From Phallusia fumigata (lineage: Eukaryota; Chordata; Ascidiacea; Phlebobranchia; Ascidiidae), in the NCBI GenBank assembly GCA_008931825.1, contig QXVZ01000926.1:1-28849 (forward strand): DNA of 28,849 nucleotides, written 5' to 3'. A program made the translations under genes and the position numbers. How positions within the stretch are numbered: the first letter of the stretch is position 1; every line of letters begins with the position of its first letter. Below the pieces are notes generated by a model, which saw only the letters and a list, made by a program, of their open reading frames with translations, was not told the origin of the DNA and did not search any database. Of the stretch, positions 20,925 through 28,849 are shown piece after piece.

Positions 20925-22578
20925 TCAATGGTTAACCGTTGTTATATTTAAACTTAGAAGTTTCTTTCTGTAAATTTTGTCCCAGTATTTCTTCAGTTTG
21001 TTTTGGAACACGTGATCATAAGCGCTGTAGACCACCACATTCGCCAAGCTTCAAACAACAAGAAAACAAAACCAATGACGTTACCATAGCACTTTTTGTA
21101 TTCAGTTCACACTTACCCAGTGGAAATTGAAAGACTGTAACAGATGAAATACAAAGATGAAAAAAATTCACAAGGTATCAAACCCATGGCGGTCAACATG
21201 ATTAGAACCACAATGGGCACTGTAAACAGAAAAACAAGAGTAGAGACCTTCATCCCTCAATATTTGTGTATGTTTAAGGTGCTCAACCTTCAAAAAATGG
21301 GAATAACTCTTAGATGTTTTACTTACCAATTCCAACCGACAGTCCAAGTACCATGAACGCTGTCATTTTCAACATGTGTATCTCTTTATTTAAACTCGAC
21401 ACCGTATTTAGTTGTCTTAAGTGCCTGGACCTTCTGCGTTAAACCCAAGCTATTCGAGCCGTCAGGCAAGTCAACGTTACCTGCAAAATATTAAAGTTGA
21501 TAGCCAGGAGTTGAAATACAGAGGAAAATTTATCAAAACAAACTTACCACTAGCACATAAGGGAAAATATAAAACACAGAAAAAACGGTAATCTCTAAGG
21601 GTTCCGGTTGTGCAAGATCCGCGTAAAACGAACCATGTGGAAAGTATTGAAAAGATATGCCCAGAACGACATAGTTAAAGTTCTTGTAAATGTACGCTGT
21701 TAAAAACAAAGCATCCGAAAGTCAGATACTACTACAAATGTGCACAAATTCAACTCACCCGGTGCTGAACTAAACATTATTGAAAAGAACCAGACTAACA
21801 TAAGATGGAACATTACGGAATGGACAGAGTGTGCTTTATATTTGAAGGGATACTTCACAGCTGCAAATCTTTGCATGCTCATGTACAGCAAATGGTAGGT
21901 GGTTACTGTGTACGCTGTGAAGTACACGATCCCTCCTATAGTTGCCTCGACACTTCCTCGTGATTTGGCTTCGATTTCAACCATTTCCAAGACCGTCGAA
22001 TGCAAAAAAATTACCCCATACCTGACACTCACCAAAAGGACATCTAAACCTGCCAAAATAATGCAAACAATTAACTAAACAGCAAGTCTTTGTTCACAAA
22101 AAAATCTCAAAACAAATTTATAAAGGTCGGGTAATTGCGTCCTAGACCCGGTCATTTGACAAAGTGACTTTCACAGCAACAGATCACAACAAATGTTTAA
22201 CCAACCAACCGTTAGCAGCATCCGCCACAGCTAGTGAAGCCTTTATATAGTCTAGTTTTCTTCTATCATTTGGTTTTGTTGTCCAAACCGTCAGGATAAC
22301 CAACAAGTTTGAAATGGTCACAGAAACTCCAAGAAATGTGAGGCAAAACAACAGGAAAAAAGCCGATGTGAAACTAAATATAGTTACAATAAACAACAAA
22401 CAGATTTTGTTCGGTGAAAAACAGTAATTGTAAAACTGCTTGGAACAAAAAAGATGTACCTTTACCTGCAGTGTTGGCAGTGGATCATTGGAGTTTCAAG
22501 GCAATTGTTCGAGGCTCCCTGAGAACAGAAGGCGGGCAAAGCACAAAGCAGAGTAAAATTGTCAGTTGAATTGTCCAT
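20925..22578 (-). pseudogene. Receptor A1, tandem copy of A3 with an in-frame stop in intracellular loop 3
   Basis: Exons in transcript order: 22466-22578, 22210-22373, 21759-22049, 21548-21696, 21327-21480, 21117-21219, 20925-21048, with the same phases as A3. N-terminal cysteines C12, C18, C26, C34, C37, TM1-TM5, MQRF, NVVVY and the final stop are all present. In exon 5 the codon that is CAA in A2 and A3 (AWDQRRRS in A3) is TAA at 21439-21441, after AWV. Translation would stop after about 252 residues, before TM6 and TM7. Without that stop the frame is open for 365 residues. Introns align well with those of A3, so the copy is recent. A truncated five-helix product, readthrough, or a sequence error are alternatives to a dead gene. 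A hAT element lies 36 bp beyond its stop codon. Confidence 0.78.
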
Positions 22579-22793
22579 TGCTCAAACGTTTATGGGTTTA
22601 TACTAACTGTACAGCAAATACTTGAGTACTTAATGGTTAGGGCTACACGCATTAAACGTTTCATTTTCTTATAGTACTTCTAGTTTATTAAACCGGAGCT
22701 TATGACATAGATTTCAAACTTTTTTTATCCTGACCTGTGCCACACTCATCTAGTAAAGTTGACTTTGACCTGTAAGCAGCTAGAATATCTATA

Positions 22794-22821
22794 ATTAGTT
22801 CACCTAAATTAGTTCACCTAA
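22794..22821. repeat. Two tandem copies of a 14-bp unit
   Basis: ATTAGTTCACCTAA is repeated twice without interruption in the upstream flank of A1. The A3 flank has only one similar motif, so it arose after the duplication. Confidence 0.8.
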
Positions 22822-24052
22822 TTATAGCTTACATCTTGCTAAAAAATCACATCCGTTATTTTTATCCAACCCAACCCGTTTAAAAGCAGCTGGACTGCCC
22901 AGATAAGATTGGTAAATAAAAATTCAAATGTTCTACGAAAGAAATGGGACAATAGCAGGTACTTAATCTTCTCCCCATTGTTTGGGAACAATAGGAAACA
23001 GAGAATTAATAATGGATGCCGAATATTAGGAGTAGCAAGCATAACGATTGGTCTACCAATAAATAACGAATAATAAGTTAAAAACATAATTAAATACATG
23101 AAACAGTTGTTTTTTTGGAAAGTTTTATGAGTAATATTTGATCAAATATTTTGATTTGGTGTTACTGCTTCATAATCACAAACTCATCGATTTCTGTGCT
23201 TGATCGACAAACATCGCTGAACAGCTGCACATTTTTCACAGAAAAACACGGAATGTAAGGAAATTTCCAGTCAAAAATATGCAGAAAATGTAAGCTAACT
23301 CGAAATATACTTAGCGCATGCTGTAAGGAACAGGGGTTTAGAGCCACATTCAATAATACATAAATCCGGCTTTATCAGCGTCCTTGCTATTTTCATAACT
23401 TTCAGTGCTGTTTTTTCAAAGTCAACTTGACGAAACGTTGCACAGAAATAACGATATTCAGCAACTGATTGTTAAACCCTCAGTATTCACCACAAAAAAG
23501 CGCCCTTACACATCAGGTAACATTAGCTCCCTTTAATGTTTTATTAGAAGTCATCTACCATGCCTTTGTATCGGTATTACGAATTACAGACAGGACTGGC
23601 ATGTCCGAAAACACCCAGTTTTGACACGATATATTTTTAAAATTAGCACCCTCAATGGCCCTGGGATCATCAATCAATACAGTTTTTATACCAACTTTTT
23701 TAGTCGAACACCTGAAGCAGTGTTAAAATAATCTATGGTCTAACATTTGGGTGCGGCGCAATCGGCTAAAAACTGTACTTAAACAGAATGAAACTTTAAT
23801 GAGAATAGAACGACGACTATGATATCAACGACAACGAAATGAGAAATCGCAACAAAAGGAAAAAGAACGAACAAACAGCGGAATCGGAATTCCATTCACT
23901 CGCATAAAATCTATTATGCAAACAAGACAAAATTGGAAAAATGATTATTATTGTGGGGCATAAATAAAAACAAAAAATTACTGGTCAAATTGGCGCTAAT
24001 AAAATGTGGTACAATCTATTCCAAAAAAATTTGGCTTTGGGATTTGATTGCT

Positions 24053-24074
24053 CACTGTAGAAACAACTACAGTG
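24053..24074. other. Short perfect hairpin in intergenic DNA
   Basis: CACTGTAG and CTACAGTG form an 8-bp perfect stem with a six-base loop (AAACAA). It lies in a gene-free stretch left of the TRAF6-like exons. Confidence 0.4.
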
Positions 24075-25555
24075 TAAAATTTGGCCTAGGTAGCTTTACA
24101 GTATGAATCGCTGAGCTTAATTACTTCATTTTGCAAGGTGGTTTTGAGCCAATTATAATAATGATCATGACTAAGATTTGGCACAAACTCTTGATGTAAA
24201 ACGTCAAAACACATGAATTGTACAGAAATGTACACCAGGGTTGCCATGTTTAAGAAGGACACGTTTGTGAAATTTATGCACAAGTGAAGGAATCGCACAG
24301 TTATGGATTTACTGTACATTGACTGACTATTTTTACTGCATTTTATTCTCTAGCAATAGACTTTAGGTTGGTATCCAAATGAGCAAACACACAACAGTGG
24401 AAAAGGTCTTGTAAAAATAACTAGGACTAAGAATGGTAAAAAAACGATAAATTTTTGTAACATTTCAGGACTGTAAAAATTTAAGCAGGACATTTCGGCC
24501 ATTTTAGGTGTCCTATGCTCTGAAAATTCCGAACGAATACTAAAAAAGTGGCAACCCTAATGTACACAAACGTACACATATATTGCACAAACCGTGACAG
24601 GTCCGAGAAAAGCGAATTCAAGATGCGACTTCAAAAAAGGTATCGGCGGCGAAAAAGTTTGCTTCTGTAGAAATGACTACACTGAACACACTATATTACC
24701 CTTAACCGCGTGCAAAATGCGCACATTAGATAACACCTGAATCTACACTACACCAAGCTTATATTGTTTTACACCGGAAAAAATCGATGACGGAAAAAAG
24801 GACATTATTAGTAACATTTCGAAAACAACAAACAGCTCTTGTAAAAAAAACCGAGAAAAAGATTTACGTAAAAAGTAAGGGCGAAACACCCCTAAAAAAT
24901 TAATTTTGTGTTTTCTGTAAAAAGGTTATGCAATGTACTCCCGCGACGCGGGAGCCAATGTGTACATAGGTCTTTGCTTTAACTAAGCTGGCCTCTCTAG
25001 TAGGCAAGCCTGGTGGCTGGTTAACCTCACATACAGTGATCCCGAAGGTTGTGTGTGCGTTACACTGAAATGCAACAACACTTGAAAAACAACTGCCAAA
25101 TGCGGATACAGCAAATAGCGTGAAATGTTAGAAGTAGACGCACAAACCACAAAAGCGGGAGACAAAAAACGAAAACAAACAGTGAGCGATAAGTTACGGG
25201 CGACCGCAGAAAAATATAAATTATCAATGAAATAATAACAAAAGTTTCTTTGCTGTGTCATAGTAAGTAAGCATTCGCCACCTTGCTGTGGAAAACTGAT
25301 GCTGTGCTTGAAAAGACATGAACATAGTGACAACTTCAAAACTACTACAAAATCATTCGATAAAACACTGAAGCATACAAACAAGGTCATTCCAGCGAAT
25401 ATTTTTTCAACCGACCCAGAAATGTTCAGCCCAGCCCCAGCAGTAACGTCATCATTGTCGCTTACCTCACACAACACTCGACGCAACTCACGCCACGACA
25501 GGAACCATACGCAACTTGGGGCTTTACAGCATAACCCAACGAGATGAGAGAGTCA

Positions 25556-26537
25556 CTACGCGCATGTCTCGGCCACCTTGACTTGCGCCTTGATCACGAG
25601 CGTGTTGTCCTTCACGAAACCCTGACTGTCAATCATGCGCAGTGGAAAGAAGTCGATGTAGCCGTATCCCTTCTGATTGCGTTCGGAGGTGGGGCGCTGA
25701 AATGCCATCAGATTGGTTCGCGCCTCCAGGTTCTCTGTCACGTGACTTCGCGCGGAGGGAAGTTCGCGCTGGAAAAGTGGAAATTCCGCATTAAGTGTTG
25801 CGGTTTTCTTACATATTTGGGTAAATACGTGTCGCTGAGTCCAGCAATCCAGCGTGGTATGAGGCTGACTGCTGGAGTGTAACGGAATCATTCGGAAAGA
25901 GAAGTTGCCTAGAATGGTTTTTTTTACAGGGCGTGTGGTACAAAAGGCTAGCCTGGAGGGAGGTAGAACAAATTATAGACCATTAAAAAGGATACCTGTA
26001 AACTCAGGATACTCTGTGGCCAATTTTTTTCGTTAAGCATTAATTCCCTAACACAATGCTTCGCAACCAGTGTGCCGCAGAACACTGATGTGTAACTGTA
26101 ACCTAACAACTTTTCGACTGTGACCTAGAAGTTGAGAACTTCGAAATGCTTTTTTCGATATCGAGCCTTACAGCGACTGTGCCTATTAAAACAAGCACAA
26201 ATATCTCCTTGAATTATCAAGCGTTTTTGAGTTCCCTATATTATTCCTTACATTTTAGGTTGAGGTACGCCGCCGAAAAAAAGTGTGACGTAAGTGAAAA
26301 AAGGTTACAAACCACTGGCCTGATTTACGATTACAATCATACCTTAATAGTTTTCTTACCTGGTTTAGCACTGTAAGGGTGATGGAGCCGGAGAAGGGCC
26401 AGGTCAGGAGGTCGTCGTGCTCCCCCTTCATGATGTGGATGAAGAGTGAGAGGTGCGATCCCTGGGCATCTTCCACACCGTCCAGGTTCACCCGCATGCA
26501 CATCCGGTAACCCTGCGGGCTCGTGTAGAAGCCGGGA
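25556..26537 (-). CDS. TRAF6: TRAF6-like E3 ligase/adaptor, last two exons (TRAF-C/MATH domain)
   Basis: Exon 26360-26537 opens in phase 2 and reads PGFYTSPQGYRMCMRVNLDG, LFIHIMKGEHDDLLTWPFSG and ITLTVLNQ. Exon 25556-25768 joins it in phase 0 with FQRPTSERNQKGYGYIDFF and FVKDNTLVIKAQVKV, then a stop. The spacing and wording of these motifs are those of the C-terminal TRAF-C (MATH) beta-sandwich, and LAFQRP/NPKGFGY-type residues point to TRAF6 rather than TRAF2/3. The domain binds receptor or adaptor peptides in innate immune and TNF-family signalling in the cytosol. The RING, TRAF-type zinc fingers and coiled coil expected upstream were not found before the right edge. The GC content of these exons is visibly higher than their surroundings. 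Confidence 0.85.
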
Positions 26538-28849
26538 CTGTAAGAATGAAACACAGATGGCTTGGGATTGCGTAGAGATTAAGGATTAATAAAAGCTAGG
26601 CTAACTCGACAACTTGCCATATACGGCCCCTGCAATCTGAAACAACTTTGACGGACTGTAAAACTATAAAATGGTGGCGAATAAACATTTACCAATAGTT
26701 TACTTATTTTCCAGGCATGAGAGGTGAATAGGTTTTGGGGCCTAACATATTTTCTGTACCTGTTAAGTTTTTCAGAGGGGAAATGCTTATTTGGACAGGT
26801 ACCATCGGTAAAGGTAAAACAATTGACTATTCATAACAGAGTGAATAAACCATTTACAGCAGACTATCATAAATATTAATAACTGCCATCATAAGCAATA
26901 TTACGCTTTCAAAATTCCCTGATTTAACGACGCACTTTCAGTGACCTTTCCGAAACGACCAAATCCAAACAACAGACAACACATTGTTTTTTTACTACAG
27001 TACAGCGCAATATGACCTCTGCGTCAAATCAATATAGGTGTGTCCATAGTTCCACGCTTTTCACAACTAAATACAGGATATTTTCTGGTGCCCCACACGT
27101 CACTAACAAGCAGGTCAAGTCAATAGGACAGCGCAGTTCAGACAACAACAACACAGGGCATTTGGTCGTGCGTGTCACAGGCCACAGGTTTTGTCACGAA
27201 AAAAACCTGACAAAGCGGCGTGCCGCACATTAGCCCGGACTGGCCGCAGCCAACAAGGGAGAAAATCAACTTTCGATGCTCGGGCAGCTAATTTTTACTC
27301 AGATCGTGTGGTTAGGATGTGCCGCCGGCGAGAAATGTGCGTGACGACAACGTGGCCGAGTTCGAATTTTGCGTCGCGAGGCTTTTTTTCGTGGCAATTA
27401 AGGTTTACACACGTTTGTGTTGTCGATCAAATTGCACAGAANGTTGTTGATTATACAATGTAAATGTTGGAATGTTTAGCAACTCTTGTAAACAAAACCT
27501 TATCATTAGGTGGTTTAAATTTAAGTTCGGAAACGCCGATGGAAGAGTTTAAGAGTTGTCTGTAACTTTTCTGTGTCAGAGCAAAATATACTCACATTAA
27601 ACAATAGCTGATGTTACATACATCTGTCCTTTTGAGCTAAGTCCGCAAAACCTACCGTGTTTTTAAAAAACAAATAAGAGGCCAAACAGAAACAGGATAT
27701 AACCACAAATAGAAGATAACTTCCTCAAAGTACAATACCATCATACTTTTTAGACTATTCTGACTTAACTCAAAGATATTTATCGAGTTAAATCGATGGT
27801 TGGTACTCGAATATTTAAAACAGCTTTGTGTCTCCACTTTACCTTTGTTTTTTACTTTGAAAAAGGGATAGCAATAAGCAAACACTGTCGTGCGGCCGAG
27901 GCGCTGTTTTGACAAGTTAGATAACGGACCACAAAGCTCTCAATGTTACATATGCGCTGGTGATGTAACCTAGTTCGTCATGTGATTTTCTTCACGTAGA
28001 AGATATGTACTACCAGTTGCGGTATATGATCAGTTGCCTTTGCACGTAGATGACCGCGGAATTTACGTGACAATGCACATTTAGGAGACTGCTGTTAACA
28101 AAAACCCCCTCCTGCCACACGATATGACAGATCGCGACATCCTGTTGCCGCACGATTGGTCACCGGTCATAAGGTCAATTAAAGACAACGCTTTTATCAA
28201 TTTTATTGGCAGTGGTTCTTACACTTTTTTTTACATCGACCAGTTAAACCAATATTCAAAGTCTAGTCCAACCTCCGGAAATGTAGGTTCGAAGAGAGTA
28301 TGTTTGTATCAGTTTATAGGGAAAAAACTAAGCTCGATTGATAAACTTTTCGGACACTAATATTCAGTACAGAATCCCCCCCTGCAAACGCAAAATCCCC
28401 CCTCCCCCTAGTGACGAGTTCCTCCCAGTTGAGAACCACTGCGCTATGGCACCCAAGTGTCAGTTTGTGTCTGACGCATCATGGAAACATTATACGGCTT
28501 TCAACAATTCGCATAATACCCTGACGAAAATGGTCTGAAACCTGAAATGTTTTGAGAATCGACACGTTAACATGACGCCAAGAAGCAGAAAATTCGGAGA
28601 AAAATAGAAAGCTTTTGCGTGCGCAACTGCGTCATCGGCGTAACGACGTGCGAATATCAGTAAATCGATTTCAAAGGCAAAATCTCCTGGGGAAACTTAT
28701 GGTATTCCTGTGCCCTTGTTGTTAAGTTGCAAGGCATTTCCCCAGACTATGATCGTAACGAGGACAACCATAAGCCTATTTTACAGACACGACTGGTATT
28801 TTTTCATGAGAATTTAATTCAATTTACAATAAGACGAAATGATAGTTTG
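26538..28849. other. Right-hand region, probable intron or upstream part of the TRAF6-like gene
   Basis: The exon at 26360-26537 begins in phase 2, so at least one earlier exon must exist, yet no frame matching the coiled coil, zinc fingers or the start of the MATH domain was seen on the minus strand here. A GC-richer patch lies at about 27100-27380, a possible hAT-like element at 28210-28441, and an ambiguous base (n) at 27442. Confidence 0.4.
28210..28441. mobile_element. Possible short hAT-like element
   Basis: The left end starts CAGTGGTTCTTACA and the right end, reversed, starts CAGTGGTTCTCAACTG; the outer ten bases match and are the common hAT terminus. Flanking 8-mers (TTTATTGG and CGCTATGG) do not match well, so this is either an old insertion or a chance pairing of two element ends. 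The inside is C-rich near the right end and has no gene. Confidence 0.45.

Larger units (their letters stand above)
14930..23345 (-). repeat. Three tandem segmental duplications carrying receptors A3, A2 and A1
   Basis: Similarity extends beyond the genes. Sequence upstream of A3 (about 16902-17690) aligns with that upstream of A1 (about 22579-23345), sharing for example GTTTGGGAACAATA, GCCCAGATAAGATTGG and AACATCGCTGAACAGCTGC; the GTTTGGGAACAATA block is also found upstream of A2 near 19875. Downstream of A3 (about 14940-15224) aligns with downstream of A2 (about 17830-18116). The unit is therefore roughly 2.4-2.9 kb and includes one gene and both flanks. Boundaries are approximate because alignment was by eye. 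Confidence 0.75.
22579..25555. other. Intergenic, A1 upstream flank to TRAF6-like 3' end
   Basis: To about 23345 this is duplicated A1 flank; beyond that it is AT-rich single-copy DNA with one short hairpin. The TRAF6-like 3' UTR should begin at 25555 and run left. A 167-codon minus-strand open frame at 24983-25486 has no recognisable domain and is probably within that UTR. Confidence 0.45.

Noticed and set aside
22839-23099. Minus-strand frame GRPIVMLATPNI in the A1 upstream flank
   Set aside because: The A3 counterpart has a stop in the matching frame and the A2 counterpart is out of frame.
24983-25486. 167-codon minus-strand open frame
   Set aside because: No recognisable domain, lies directly past the TRAF6-like stop, and composition looks like UTR; kept only as a note in the intergenic entry.
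26690-26740. Minus-strand WKISK, considered as the TRAF-domain WKI motif just upstream of the MATH exon
   Set aside because: Neighbouring residues do not fit (no G-x-Y before, no I-x-D/N-F after) and the phase to the next exon is wrong.
27100-27470. GC-rich plus-strand open frames containing the ambiguous base
   Set aside because: No domain, no splice context, and the frame crosses an n; composition alone is not enough to call a gene.
1-28849. tRNA, rRNA, spliced-leader genes, CRISPR arrays
   Set aside because: No B-box-like GGTTCGAATCC, no rRNA-like blocks, no regularly spaced repeats; eukaryotic context makes CRISPR implausible.

Overview
The window looks like compact invertebrate genomic DNA, most likely from a tunicate (Ciona-like). 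It is AT-rich, has short introns with good GT-AG junctions, many small exons, tandem arrays of orphan seven-transmembrane (7TM) receptors, and two clear animal housekeeping or signalling genes (MRPS18C and a TRAF6-like gene). The species is inferred from style only; no species marker was recognised. Exon models were built by hand from splice sites, reading phase and comparison between paralogs inside the window.

Layout, left to right. (1) 321-3505, minus: six-exon rhodopsin-like receptor (A0) with a long glycosylation-rich N terminus and an apparent frameshift in TM2. (2) 4994-7193 and 8042-10225, minus: two tandem six-exon genes (B1, B2) for an unclassified 7TM protein of about 320 residues that appears to be built from three repeats of a two-helix unit. 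(3) 10226-12384: a mostly gene-free spacer with a CRE + TATA promoter at its right end, which may serve the plus-strand two-finger C2H2 zinc-finger gene at 12385-13382. (4) 14067-14582, minus: two-exon mitochondrial ribosomal protein S18C, convergent with the zinc-finger gene. (5) about 14930-23345: three tandem copies of a duplicated unit, each holding a seven-exon minus-strand receptor (A3, A2, A1) of the same family as A0. Only A3 (15225-16901) reads open; A2 has a 2-nt deletion in TM1 and A1 has an in-frame stop in the third intracellular loop. (6) 20439-20888: a 450-bp non-autonomous hAT element with a perfect 8-bp target-site duplication, inserted just past the A1 stop. (7) 25556-26537, minus: the last two exons of a TRAF6-like gene (TRAF-C/MATH domain); its earlier exons lie beyond the right edge or were not recognised.

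The most interesting content is the two lineage-restricted-looking receptor families. Family A shares an exact extracellular cysteine pattern, C-x5-C-x7-C-x7-C-x2-C, plus one cysteine before TM7, while it has lost DRY, CWxP, NPxxY and the usual TM3-ECL2 disulfide. It also shows birth-and-death evolution within one window. Family B shows repeated exon lengths and phases that fit a 7TM fold made by internal exon duplication.
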